Assembly: GCF_002104515.1 (NCBI RefSeq)
Contig: NZ_NBOE01000010.1
Coordinates: 97,864-161,863 of the forward strand
From: Colwellia polaris
GTDB taxonomy: Bacteria; Pseudomonadota; Gammaproteobacteria; Enterobacterales; Alteromonadaceae
DNA: 64,000 nucleotides
Reading direction: 5' to 3'
How positions within the stretch are numbered: the first letter of the stretch is position 1; every line of letters begins with the position of its first letter. The translations under genes were made by a program, and so were the position numbers. Shown one piece after another: positions 1 to 8,415 of the stretch. The notes under the pieces were generated by a model, which had not been told where the DNA came from, made no database searches, and saw nothing but the letters and a program-made list of their open reading frames with translations.

Positions 1-881
1 TTTTGGTGGTAATAGGCTCTGCTTTTTTCGGCTTGCTGGCATAAGTCGTTGAGTGCCACTAAACTGCGTGTTGTCATGCGATGGACAATATCAGCATCTA
101 AAATAATGTATTGTTGGTGCTTAACTGCAGGCAATATTGACCATTGCTTCCAGTTGTATTCATCTCCGCCTTGCTGTTTTTTTGACAGTGGTTGAATAAT
201 AATATCAATAGAGTGCTGTAGAACTTGTTCAATATTTACTTGCGGGTAGCTAGTTTTTGCAGTTTCAAATGGGTTTTTTATACTGCATATTTCTAAAAAC
301 TGTTGTGGCCAACTGTCTTGAGCAATGGTCGTTAATGGCCTTGACCATACTTCATAAAAGCCTGTTAACGGTTTTTTCTGGCCGTATTGCTTTTTTATTT
401 CTGCTAAATCAATTAAAAATTTATTAGCCACTCGTTCTGCTTGTTCACTATGACCTGATAGCTTGCCAAATAAGCGCAGCTCTTGAGCCACTTCAGCAAA
501 GCTATCGGGCTGCGAATACACTATTTTGAAGCCTAACTGTTTTAAACGTGCTAAATCATCACTAGGGCTACCACTTTCCCAAGCAATAATTACGTCAGGT
601 TGTAACTCAATAACGCGCTCTAACTGAATGCGCATTGAGCTACCTATTCTTGGGATTTTCTGTGCAGCTAACGGGTAATCGGCATATTCAGTGGTTGCAA
701 TAATTTGTTCACCTGCGCCAATATCAAATAGCATTTCAACAATATGCGGAGCAAGCGCAATTATTTTAGGTTTAGTTGTTTCTATATTGGCTTTAACGGC
801 ATTATTACTGCTATAAGCCTCTACGCTAGCTAGGGCTAAAATACAGATAATTGCCAAATTGAACACATGTGTTAATTTCAT
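1..881 (-). CDS. btuF: Vitamin B12 ABC transporter substrate-binding protein (partial)
   Basis: The frame stays open from an ATG at 881 to the window edge (about 293 codons, no stop), so the C-terminus is missing. Residues 1 to about 22 form a Sec signal peptide ending near SVEA. They are followed by the periplasmic-binding segment IIALAPHIVEMLFDIGAGEQI, typical of BtuF/FepB-type proteins that present cobalamin to an inner-membrane ABC permease. A second typical segment is the run around LQPDVIIAWESGSPSD. It lies 41 bp downstream of cobO, with the permease and ATPase genes upstream on the same strand, which supports cobalamin rather than iron-siderophore binding. Metal-chelate binding is the alternative; the riboswitch upstream makes B12 more likely. 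Confidence 0.85.
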   Translation of the reverse strand, partial: MKLTHVFNLAIICILALASVEAYSSNNAVKANIETTKPKIIALAPHIVEMLFDIGAGEQIIATTEYADYPLAAQKIPRIGSSMRIQLERVIELQPDVIIAWESGSPSDDLARLKQLGFKIVYSQPDSFAEVAQELRLFGKLSGHSEQAERVANKFLIDLAEIKKQYGQKKPLTGFYEVWSRPLTTIAQDSWPQQFLEICSIKNPFETAKTSYPQVNIEQVLQHSIDIIIQPLSKKQQGGDEYNWKQWSILPAVKHQQYIILDADIVHRMTTRSLVALNDLCQQAEKSRAYYHQ

Positions 882-922
882 AAAATTCCATCTTATCATT
901 GCTGATGTCGCTGTTAGTTAAT

Positions 923-1528
923 TTACCAGTCGATACCTTTTTGTGCTTTTATACCGTTATCAAAGGCATGTTTAAGCGGTTGAACCTCGCTAACGGTATC
1001 GGCAAGCTCAATAATGCTGCGATGACATGCGCGACCGGTAATAATGACATGCTGCATAGCTGGGCGGTTTACTATGGCTTCAATAACTTCGTCTAAATCA
1101 AGGTATTTGTATGACAGCATATAAGTTAACTCATCAAGCAAAACCACATCAACGCTTTCATCTTGTAACAATCGTTTAGCTTCTTGCCAAACTTTTGTGG
1201 CGGCGGCAATATCTTTAGATTTATCTTGTGTGTCCCAAGTAAAGCCGGTTGCCATGACATGAAATTCAACACCATTATTTTCTAAAAGATTACGTTCACC
1301 ACAGGCCCAATCGCCTTTAATAAACTGTAATGCCGCTGCTTTATAACCATGACCTACGGCGCGCGCTAACGTACCAAATCCTGAGGTAGACTTACCTTTA
1401 CCATTGCCGGTAATTACAATTAATAAACCACGCTCTTCTTGAGCTGAATCAATGCGAGCATCAACTTTTTCTTTAATACGTTGCATACGAGCTTGGTGTT
1501 TTTGTGTTTTATCTGTTTCTGTTGTCAT
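923..1528 (-). CDS. cobO: Cob(I)yrinic acid a,c-diamide adenosyltransferase
   Basis: A 201-aa cytoplasmic enzyme that transfers the adenosyl group of ATP to cob(I)alamin or corrinoid precursors, making coenzyme B12 from salvaged corrinoid. The P-loop GNGKGKST is at residues 41-48, and the family segments LQFIKGDW, VVLLDELTYML and HVIITGRACH are all present. Length matches CobO/BtuR/CobA enzymes. The start ATG at 1528 has an AGGATAA Shine-Dalgarno just upstream. It lies 5 bp after the btuC stop and before btuF, so uptake and adenosylation of B12 are probably co-transcribed and share the riboswitch control seen upstream of btuD. E. coli calls the orthologue btuR. Confidence 0.93.
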   Translation of the reverse strand: MTTETDKTQKHQARMQRIKEKVDARIDSAQEERGLLIVITGNGKGKSTSGFGTLARAVGHGYKAAALQFIKGDWACGERNLLENNGVEFHVMATGFTWDTQDKSKDIAAATKVWQEAKRLLQDESVDVVLLDELTYMLSYKYLDLDEVIEAIVNRPAMQHVIITGRACHRSIIELADTVSEVQPLKHAFDNGIKAQKGIDW

Positions 1529-1533
1529 GAGAG

Positions 1534-2565
1534 TTATCCTGTTTTACGCGTGCGATACATAATCGCTAAAAAGAAAATACTGCCGATGGCTGAGGTAATG
1601 ATACCAATGGGGATTTCAACATTACTGAACGCACTGCGTGCTGCAACATCAACCCAAACTAAAAAACAGCCGCCAACCAGTGCTGAACCAATAATGAGTG
1701 GCATAGTTGTAACGCCAACTAATTGTCTAACAATATGTGGGATCATCAAGCCTACAAAACCAATGCCGCCGCAGTAAGCTACTATTGTTGCGGTAACTGC
1801 CGCACACAAAGCTAATAATATTAAACGGAGTTTATCAATGTTTACACCAAGGCTTGCTGCGCTTTCATCGCCAAGTAATAAAGCGTCAATTTGTCGATGT
1901 AAGGCAAAAATAGTTAACAAGGTGATCAGCACAATAGCGCCAATCAAATAAAAGTGAAACATTTCAACGCGCGCTAAGCTACCCATAAGCCAAAAAATAA
2001 CACGATTGGTAGCAAAAGGATCGCCAAGATAAAGAATAAAGTGACTGATTGAGCCTAACATGAAAGAAACGGCAACACCTGTAAGTAGGAGGTGATTCAT
2101 ATTACGTAATAAAGTTGCTATACCAAAAACAATGACGACGGAAAACAACGCACCAAGAAATGCCGCTAGCGGTAAGGCAAGAGATTGTTGATCATTAAAG
2201 GCAAATGTAGCAATAGTTGCGCCTAAGCCAGCGCCCGAAATTATGCCAAATAAATAGGGATCGGCGAGTGGATTGCGTGTTACATTTTGCAAAATAGCAC
2301 CTGCACAAGCTAAGCCCATGCCGGCAACTAAGCCGACTAAAACGCGTGGAATACGAATTTGCCAAATTACCATGTCGTGTATAGGTGACATACATTCATA
2401 CATAACACATTGAAGTATATCGTCACCAGTTATGTTTGCCGGTCCAAAGGTAATTGACATAATAATTGAGAGGAAAGTAAAAATAATTAAGCCTGAAAAT
2501 ACCCAAGAGTTTTTACTTTTTATTGCACTAACAGAACGTAGAATATTACCTAGATTAGCATTCAA
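1534..2565 (-). CDS. btuC: Vitamin B12 ABC transporter permease (FecCD family)
   Basis: A 343-aa polytopic inner-membrane protein of the FecCD/BtuC family, with about nine or ten hydrophobic segments. Family landmarks are IRIPRVLVGLVAGMGLACAG near the N-terminus, NPLADPYLFGIISGAGLGA, and GGIGFVGLMIPHIVRQLVG in the cytoplasmic coupling region that contacts the ATPase. The start appears to be TTG at 2565, overlapping the btuD stop (TTGA) and preceded by GAAGGTGA, which suggests translational coupling. The nearby ATG at 2561 is out of frame and hits a stop after three codons. It works with the BtuD and BtuF encoded on either side. Heme or siderophore import is possible from sequence alone, but the locus context favours cobalamin. 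Confidence 0.9.
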   Translation of the reverse strand: MNANLGNILRSVSAIKSKNSWVFSGLIIFTFLSIIMSITFGPANITGDDILQCVMYECMSPIHDMVIWQIRIPRVLVGLVAGMGLACAGAILQNVTRNPLADPYLFGIISGAGLGATIATFAFNDQQSLALPLAAFLGALFSVVIVFGIATLLRNMNHLLLTGVAVSFMLGSISHFILYLGDPFATNRVIFWLMGSLARVEMFHFYLIGAIVLITLLTIFALHRQIDALLLGDESAASLGVNIDKLRLILLALCAAVTATIVAYCGGIGFVGLMIPHIVRQLVGVTTMPLIIGSALVGGCFLVWVDVAARSAFSNVEIPIGIITSAIGSIFFLAIMYRTRKTG

Positions 2566-3404
2566 GACAATTCACCTTCATGGTTAGCCGAGTTATCGGG
2601 TTTATTAGCCAACGGTATATTGCTTGCAGTTTGTGAAGCTGGATAAAAATATACTCGAGGTACTCCACAATGTTGCGCGTCGTCTCGATAGCAAGGTAAG
2701 CCAAAAACTTTGGTGAGTAATTCAGGCTTTAATACTTTATCTACGCTGTTGTCACTAACTAATTGGCCTTTATCTAACAAAAGCAACCTATTACAGTAAT
2801 GGGCAGCCAGGTTAAGGTCATGTATTGTCATAATAACCGTAATGTTTAACGCCTTAACTAATTGTAATATTTGATGTTGATAGTAAATATCTAAATGATT
2901 AGTTGGTTCATCTAGAACTAATACTTTTGCTTTTTGCACTAAGGCTTTGGCAATTAAAACCCGTTGTTGTTCACCACCCGATAAGGTATTGAAAAACTTA
3001 GCTTGGCTGTTGGCTAAACCCACTTTTTCAAGCGCGCTAATAATATTTTTTTTATCAGTGTCGCTGTCGCGAGCAAATAGGGTTTTATAGGGTAACAAGC
3101 CCATGCGAACCACGTCATAAACTTTTAAATCAAATATAGGTGGGGAATTTTGCACCACTAAAGCGAATGTTTGTGCTAATTCATTAGGCTTGTATTGAGA
3201 CAGAGCCTTATTTTTTAGCTTGATAGTACCTTGCCAATTCTTGTAATGGTTTAATAAGCACTTTAATAAGGTTGTTTTACCTGCGCCATTAGGGCCGATA
3301 ATGCCAATAATATCGCCGCTATTAACGTCAAATGAAATGTTCTTGATAATAACTTGTTTATCAACAGACCAAGATAATGATGCCACACTGAGTAATTTTG
3401 CCAT
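2562..3404 (-). CDS. btuD: Vitamin B12 ABC transporter ATP-binding protein
   Basis: A 280-aa ABC ATPase of the FecE/BtuD type. It has Walker A GPNGAGKTT at residues 37-45, signature LSGGE at 142-146, Walker B VLVLDEP at 162-168, and the switch histidine in TIHDLNLAAHYC. The roughly 25-residue tail after the nucleotide-binding domain is polar. The gene is first in the minus-strand cluster btuD-btuC-cobO-btuF and overlaps btuC by 4 bp. A cobalamin riboswitch lies about 230 nt upstream, so the cluster should be repressed when adenosylcobalamin is plentiful. Without that riboswitch the protein could equally be read as a hemin or siderophore ATPase. Confidence 0.9.
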   Translation of the reverse strand: MAKLLSVASLSWSVDKQVIIKNISFDVNSGDIIGIIGPNGAGKTTLLKCLLNHYKNWQGTIKLKNKALSQYKPNELAQTFALVVQNSPPIFDLKVYDVVRMGLLPYKTLFARDSDTDKKNIISALEKVGLANSQAKFFNTLSGGEQQRVLIAKALVQKAKVLVLDEPTNHLDIYYQHQILQLVKALNITVIMTIHDLNLAAHYCNRLLLLDKGQLVSDNSVDKVLKPELLTKVFGLPCYRDDAQHCGVPRVYFYPASQTASNIPLANKPDNSANHEGELS

Positions 3405-3635
3405 TACAAGCAGCCCTGAGTGTTAATAACTAAGGCGGTGCTTTTTAACATACTGTAAAAGTAGAGTATTTTCATTACTGCCTAAAAGTGATACCAAATT
3501 GATGAATTTAAATAAATATTAAATTAATTAAGGCGCGACAATAATAGGAAACAAGTGTCTTGTAGACAGTGTAACTCACGTGTATTCCCGCACGGTGTTA
3601 TTAGTTTTATTCAAATAGTGTTATTTAAACATGTT

Positions 3636-3822
3636 GATACTAGGTGTCCTGACTTATAACTTTTAAAGAAAAGTTACTTACAGTTGCGGGTACAGTCACG
3701 GCATTAAACCGTGTTCCCTATAAATTAGCCAAAAGTAATTAGCATGCTTGGCTAAAGTATCGTTTGTTAAGCGGGAGATTTTACGGTTAAGTACAGCGCT
3801 TTACAATGAAAACCTGTGACTG
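3636..3822 (-). promoter_or_regulatory. Cobalamin riboswitch aptamer
   Basis: Read on the minus strand, the leader has the ordered conserved blocks of the cobalamin (AdoCbl) riboswitch. An AGGT is at about 3812-3815. TATAGGGAACACGG covers about 3707-3721. A hairpin follows (CACGG/CCGTG), then ACTGTACCCGCAACTGTAA at about 3679-3697. Last is the B12-box AAGTCAGGACACCTAG at 3640-3655. The leader runs 230 nt further to the btuD start at 3404. Its position before a B12 uptake operon fits the family. Boundaries are approximate, set from the outermost conserved pairing I could see. Confidence 0.9.
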
Positions 3823-3844
3823 TCTTGAGTTGAGATAAATTTAA

Positions 3845-3868
3845 TAAAAAAGGAGCCGAAGCTCCTTT
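3845..3868 (-). terminator. Rho-independent terminator after the M13 peptidase gene
   Basis: On the minus strand a 6-bp stem AGGAGC/GCTCCT closed by a TTCG tetraloop is followed by a run of T. It lies about 40 nt past the stop at 3908 and separates the peptidase gene from the downstream B12 leader. Confidence 0.85.
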
Positions 3869-3907
3869 CAATTTATCGTGTTAAGTTATGGTATAAATTA
3901 AGCGATA

Positions 3908-5974
3908 TTACCAAATTTTAACGCGATTCTCAGGTGCAATATACATAGCGTCACCTTCTTTAACATCAAAGGCACGATAGAACTCAGGCATGTTTGATAA
4001 AGAACCTAAAGCACGGAACTCAGCAGGAGAGTGTGGGTCGGTGGCAACACGGTTACGTAAAGACTTTTCAACCATTTTTCCACGCCATACTTGCGCAAAG
4101 CCCATAAAGAAACGTTGATCACCCGTTAAACCATCGATTACTGGCGCTGGTTTGCCATTTAATGAGGCTTTGTAGGCTTTATAAGCAATAGAAACCCCAG
4201 ATAAATCACCAATGTTTTCGCCTAAAGTAAGTTCACCGTTAACGTTTAAGTCGTCAAATACCGCATAATTATTGTATTGAGCTACTAAGTTGTCTGTGCG
4301 TACTTTAAAGGCTGCTAAATCATCTTCAGTCCACCAATTACGCATATTGCCGTCACCATCATATTTACTGCCTTGGTCGTCGAAGCCGTGGCCCATTTCA
4401 TGACCAATAACTGCGCCAATACCGCCGTAGTTTACTGCATCATCTGCAGCTAAGTTAAAAAATGGTGGTTGTAAAATAGCCGCTGGAAATACAATTTCAT
4501 TTTTGGTTGGGTTGTAGTATGCATTGACGGTTTGTGGTGTCATGCCCCATTCTTGACGATCAATTGGGCCGCCTAGTTTAGCCACTTCTTTATTATGAGC
4601 CACAGTACCAGAGCGAATTTTGTTGCCGACTAAGTCGTCACTTTTGATAACTAATGCAGAGTAATCTTCCCATTTGTCTGGGTAACCTATTTTAGGATCA
4701 AAGCTAGCTAACTTAACATGAGCTGCTTTTTTAGTGGCGTCTGACATCCACTCAAGATCATCAATACTAGCGCCGTATGCACCACGCAAGTTTTCAACTA
4801 ACTCTGTCATACGCACTTTCGCTTCAGGCTTAAAGTGGCGGCCAACATAAACTTTACCAATAACTTCACCTAAGTTGCTATTTACCACGGCAACACCGCG
4901 TTTCCATGCTGGACGTTGCTCTTCACGACCACTTAATTGCTTTGAGTAAAAGTCAAAGTTCTCATCATTCAAGGCCGTGGTAAGTGAATTAGCAAAATTA
5001 CTTAGTGTGTGAAAAGTTAAGTAAGTTTGCCAATCGGCTAAAGAAGTTGCTGCGAAAGTTTCACCAAAACCTTTAACAAACGAAGGTTGGTTAATAATAA
5101 GATCTTTTTGAGCAGGAACACCTTGTGCTTCAAGAAATGCAGTCCAGTTAAAGGCATCAGTAACTGTGTTTAACTCGCTAACGTTAAATTTGTTATAACG
5201 CTTGGTGCTATCTCGAGATTCAACTTTTGTCCAGTGAAAACCGGCTAACTTTGTTTCAAGCGCCATAATAGTTTGTGCCGCTGCTTTACCATCTTTTAAA
5301 CCAGCTAAGTTGAACATGTTTTCAATGTGAGCAACATAACCTGCACGCAATTGTTTAAAGCGCTCTGTATCGTTGAAATAGTAGTCTTTATCAGGTAAGC
5401 CTAGACCGTTCTGCCAGACATGAGTGGCGTAGCGAGTTGAATCTTTAGCATCTACACTGATGTAAAATGCTAAAGGGGTATTTATACCAATTTTTTGATT
5501 TTCACCAAAAAATGTCGCTAGTTCAGTTTTATTTTTAAGGTTATTGATTTGATCAAATATTGGTTGAATTGGCGCAGTGCCTAAAGCATTGCGGGCTTCT
5601 TCATCCATAAATGAACGAAATAAGTCAGCAACTTTTTGCTCATCGCTGCCCATTTTCAAGTTTTTAGTAGCGGCTAACTCTTCAATAATGGCTTTTACGC
5701 TATCGTCGGCTTCATCGCGTAAGTCGTAAAATGAACCAATTGAAGTTTTGTCACCAGGAATTTCATGTTTATTTAACCAGGCACCATTAACGTAGCGGTA
5801 AAAGTTATCTTGTGGACGAACAGAAAGGTCCATATTAGCTTTATCTATACCAGAGGCTAATGCCGTTTTTTGCATTACTGGGGCTGCAACTTCTGCTTTT
5901 GGAGAGGTGGTTTCATTACAACCAGCAATGAACAGTAAAGATGTGCAAACGGCACTTGTTAATATTTTCTTCAT
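3908..5974 (-). CDS. M13-family zinc metallopeptidase lipoprotein (neprilysin/PepO-like)
   Basis: A 688-aa predicted lipoprotein. The N-terminus MKKILTSAVCTSLLFIAGCN carries a lipobox (FIAGC) with the lipidated Cys at 19. The peptidase M13 N-terminal domain follows. The catalytic domain has the zinc motif HEMGH near residue 525 (context VIGHEMGHGFDDQG) and the third zinc ligand Glu in GENIGDLSG near 588. These proteins cleave oligopeptides on the amino side of hydrophobic residues. The protein ends in VKIW without the cysteine of the mammalian CxxW terminus, as is common in bacterial members. It is monocistronic with its own terminator. Peptide scavenging in the periplasm is an inference. Confidence 0.92.
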   Translation of the reverse strand: MKKILTSAVCTSLLFIAGCNETTSPKAEVAAPVMQKTALASGIDKANMDLSVRPQDNFYRYVNGAWLNKHEIPGDKTSIGSFYDLRDEADDSVKAIIEELAATKNLKMGSDEQKVADLFRSFMDEEARNALGTAPIQPIFDQINNLKNKTELATFFGENQKIGINTPLAFYISVDAKDSTRYATHVWQNGLGLPDKDYYFNDTERFKQLRAGYVAHIENMFNLAGLKDGKAAAQTIMALETKLAGFHWTKVESRDSTKRYNKFNVSELNTVTDAFNWTAFLEAQGVPAQKDLIINQPSFVKGFGETFAATSLADWQTYLTFHTLSNFANSLTTALNDENFDFYSKQLSGREEQRPAWKRGVAVVNSNLGEVIGKVYVGRHFKPEAKVRMTELVENLRGAYGASIDDLEWMSDATKKAAHVKLASFDPKIGYPDKWEDYSALVIKSDDLVGNKIRSGTVAHNKEVAKLGGPIDRQEWGMTPQTVNAYYNPTKNEIVFPAAILQPPFFNLAADDAVNYGGIGAVIGHEMGHGFDDQGSKYDGDGNMRNWWTEDDLAAFKVRTDNLVAQYNNYAVFDDLNVNGELTLGENIGDLSGVSIAYKAYKASLNGKPAPVIDGLTGDQRFFMGFAQVWRGKMVEKSLRNRVATDPHSPAEFRALGSLSNMPEFYRAFDVKEGDAMYIAPENRVKIW

Positions 5975-6359
5975 TCAATACTCACTATTTAATTGGTAAG
6001 AATGCTCAGAATGTTGCCGAGCTTTTATGTAAAGTAGGCGATATTAAAGGCTATTAAGCTGATATGCTAGATTAAATTTGTTATTTTTTAACAAGTTGTT
6101 AACTTGTAATGTAGTTTTAAATTTACAGCGACAAATAAATATGAGTCTCTGAGATCTATTACTTCATTATTTTGTGTCGGCTCTTTGCTATTTTGTCGTC
6201 GTTTTTTATCTCTAGCGAAAGCCAAAAACTTTTATTTAGGACGTATTTATCTAAAAGACAGAAAGTTACTAAAGTCAGCAGATATATTTTAAAGAGCTGT
6301 GTTATTATTTTAGGCTAATAGTTTGGGTATTATTGCCATTATCAATTAAGAAAGAGTTC
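5975..6359. other. Divergent intergenic region, M13 peptidase / lolC
   Basis: An AT-rich 385-bp gap that must hold the promoters of two divergent transcripts. The only structured element I see is a 17-nt palindrome at 6091-6107 (ACAAGTT-gtt-AACTTGT), which could be an operator. No tRNA, repeat or small gene is evident. Confidence 0.4.
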
Positions 6360-7580
6360 ATGTTTCAGCCAGTTAGTGTTTATATCGGCTTAAAATATAG
6401 TCGTAGCAGCCAAGGAAAAGGATTTGTCTCCTTTATTACATTTTTCTCCATTATTGGCATTGTGCTAGGTGTTGCTTCTTTGATCACCGTGGTTTCTGTT
6501 ATGGATGGCTTAGAGCAGGAGCAAAAAAGGCGTGTGTTGGGGTTAGTGCCGCATGTATTAATGTCAACAGATCAAAAGCATATCGATAATTGGCGCGACT
6601 TACAGCGCGATATAGTTACCTTGCCTGAGGTCATTCAAGTAACCCCCTTTCAAGAAAGCGAAGCATTAATTCAGTCTAAAACCGCATTACAAGGTGTTTT
6701 AGTACATGGCATTATGCCTGAGTTTGAACAGCATAATATTATTAACAGCTCCATGGAATATGGCCAACTATCGAAGCTAGATACGCAGCCCTTTAGTATA
6801 GTTTTGGGGCAAGCATTAGCCCGAAAGTTAAATGTTAGTTTAGGCAATACTGTGCGACTAACCTTACCGAATAAAACTATATTTACTCCTATGGGGCGGG
6901 TACCTGTTCATCGTACTTTTACCGTGGTTGGTATTTTTAATGTCGGCTCGCAAGTAGATGAAGCCATGGTTTTTATTGAAATTAAAGATGGTGCTAAGTT
7001 GCATCGAAATAAAAGTGATGGAGTCAACCAACTGAGACTTTATTTAGATGATGCCTTTAAAGCTGAACATCTAATATCGCAGTTATCGCTAAAGTATCCG
7101 AACTTTAAATTTGTCAGCTGGCAAGAAAGTCAGGGCGCTTTATTTGCCGCGGTGAGTATGGAAAAAAACATGATGTGGCTGATGCTCAGTCTTATTATTG
7201 CCGTTGCTGCTTTTAATATTGTTTCTGCCCTTGTGATGGTGGTTATTGATAAACAAGGCGAGATCAGTATTTTACAAACCTTAGGCTTAGACCGAAGTGG
7301 CATTGTTAAAATATTTATCACCCAAGGATTAACAAACGGCATTTTTGGCGTTATTTTGGGCGTAACACTCGGCGTAATATTAACCTTAAATTTAAATACC
7401 TTATTTAGCTTGTTGGGTGTCAACCTCTTGGGTGCAGGACAAGAACTACCTGTGGCAATAAACCCAATGGATATATTAATTATAGTTTCCTCTGCGCTGG
7501 TTATGAGCTTTTTAGCCACCCTTTATCCTGCTTATCGCGCGGCACAAACACAGCCTGCAGAGGTGCTTAGAAATGAATAG
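6360..7580 (+). CDS. lolC: Lipoprotein-releasing ABC transporter permease LolC
   Basis: A 406-aa inner-membrane subunit of the LolCDE complex, which extracts mature outer-membrane lipoproteins and hands them to LolA. The N-terminus [15 protein letters not shown] matches the LolC/E start. A transmembrane helix lies at about 20-45, then a large periplasmic MacB-like domain, then three C-terminal helices ending in the MacB/FtsX segment [21 protein letters not shown] chose ATG 6360, with AAGAAAGAG upstream, over an in-frame TTG at 6333. The stop overlaps lolD by 8 bp. lolE follows, so the organism has separate C and E subunits rather than a single LolF. Confidence 0.92.
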   Translation: MFQPVSVYIGLKYSRSSQGKGFVSFITFFSIIGIVLGVASLITVVSVMDGLEQEQKRRVLGLVPHVLMSTDQKHIDNWRDLQRDIVTLPEVIQVTPFQESEALIQSKTALQGVLVHGIMPEFEQHNIINSSMEYGQLSKLDTQPFSIVLGQALARKLNVSLGNTVRLTLPNKTIFTPMGRVPVHRTFTVVGIFNVGSQVDEAMVFIEIKDGAKLHRNKSDGVNQLRLYLDDAFKAEHLISQLSLKYPNFKFVSWQESQGALFAAVSMEKNMMWLMLSLIIAVAAFNIVSALVMVVIDKQGEISILQTLGLDRSGIVKIFITQGLTNGIFGVILGVTLGVILTLNLNTLFSLLGVNLLGAGQELPVAINPMDILIIVSSALVMSFLATLYPAYRAAQTQPAEVLRNE

Positions 7581-8415
7581 TAAAATGGACAATGAATTGA
7601 ATAGCGAATTGAATAGCGAGTTGAACAGTGAATTGAATAGTGAGTTGAATGACCAGATGAATAAAAACCACAATCAAGTTTCACAACAATCTGAGCTTGC
7701 ACTCGGGCTGGAGTGTCGCCAACTCAGTAAATCTTACCAACAAGGTCCTGAAACGACCCAAGTATTATCCAATCTAAATTTAGCAGTTAAAGCCGGAGAG
7801 TTGGTTGCAATTGTTGGCAGTTCGGGCTGTGGTAAGAGTACTTTTTTGCATTTAGCTGGCGCTTTAGATACCCCAAGTTCAGGCGAAGTTTTTATTAACG
7901 GTGTTAATATTCATCAGTTGTCTGAAAAGCAGCGAGCGAAATTTAGAAATCAACACATTGGCTTTATTTATCAGTTTCATCATTTAATGATGGAGTTTAG
8001 CGCCGAAGAGAATGTGGCAATGCCGTTGTTAATTCGAGGTGATAAACCAAAAGTTGCTAGGCAGCTTGCAAAAGAAATGCTTGAGCAGGTTGGTTTAGCA
8101 CATCGTAGTCACCATAGACCGTCTGAGCTTTCAGGGGGCGAACGTCAGCGTGTTGCTATAGCCAGAGCGTTAGTGACAAAACCTTCACTTATACTGGCTG
8201 ATGAGCCAACAGGAAATCTAGATTTTGATACGGCAGAACAAATTTATCAGTTGCTGCAAGCGTTAAACCGCACAGTAAATACGAGCTTTGTTATTGTAAC
8301 TCATGACTTAACTTTGGCTGCCAAAATGGACCGCCAGTTAACGTTAGATCATGGTCATTTAAAGCTGCTTGAAAATACCCAGAACACGAACAGTAAAAAA
8401 GATGGAGATACTTAG
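7573..8415 (+). CDS. lolD: Lipoprotein-releasing ABC transporter ATPase LolD
   Basis: The ATPase that powers lipoprotein release by LolCE. Walker [10 protein letters not shown] is at residues 82-90, signature LSGGE at 186-190, Walker B SLILADEP at 205-212, and the switch-His segment is VTHDLTLA. The core is typical of the LolD/MacB subfamily, but the protein is 280 aa against roughly 230 usual. The excess is a polar N-terminal extension containing five near-identical four-residue units ELNS (residues 8-27). Translation could instead start at ATG 7657 (MNKNHNQ), which would drop the repeat. The ATG at 7573 overlaps the lolC end by 8 bp, and lolE starts on the base after the stop. Confidence 0.92.
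   Translation: MNSKMDNELNSELNSELNSELNSELNDQMNKNHNQVSQQSELALGLECRQLSKSYQQGPETTQVLSNLNLAVKAGELVAIVGSSGCGKSTFLHLAGALDTPSSGEVFINGVNIHQLSEKQRAKFRNQHIGFIYQFHHLMMEFSAEENVAMPLLIRGDKPKVARQLAKEMLEQVGLAHRSHHRPSELSGGERQRVAIARALVTKPSLILADEPTGNLDFDTAEQIYQLLQALNRTVNTSFVIVTHDLTLAAKMDRQLTLDHGHLKLLENTQNTNSKKDGDT
7594..7653 (+). repeat. Five 12-bp tandem repeats inside lolD
   Basis: Five consecutive 12-bp units, GAATTGAATAGC or close variants (GAGTTGAACAGT, GAATTGAATAGT, GAGTTGAATGAC). They keep frame and encode ELNS four times and then ELND. Because the unit is a multiple of three, copy-number change would alter LolD length without breaking the frame. Confidence 0.95.
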
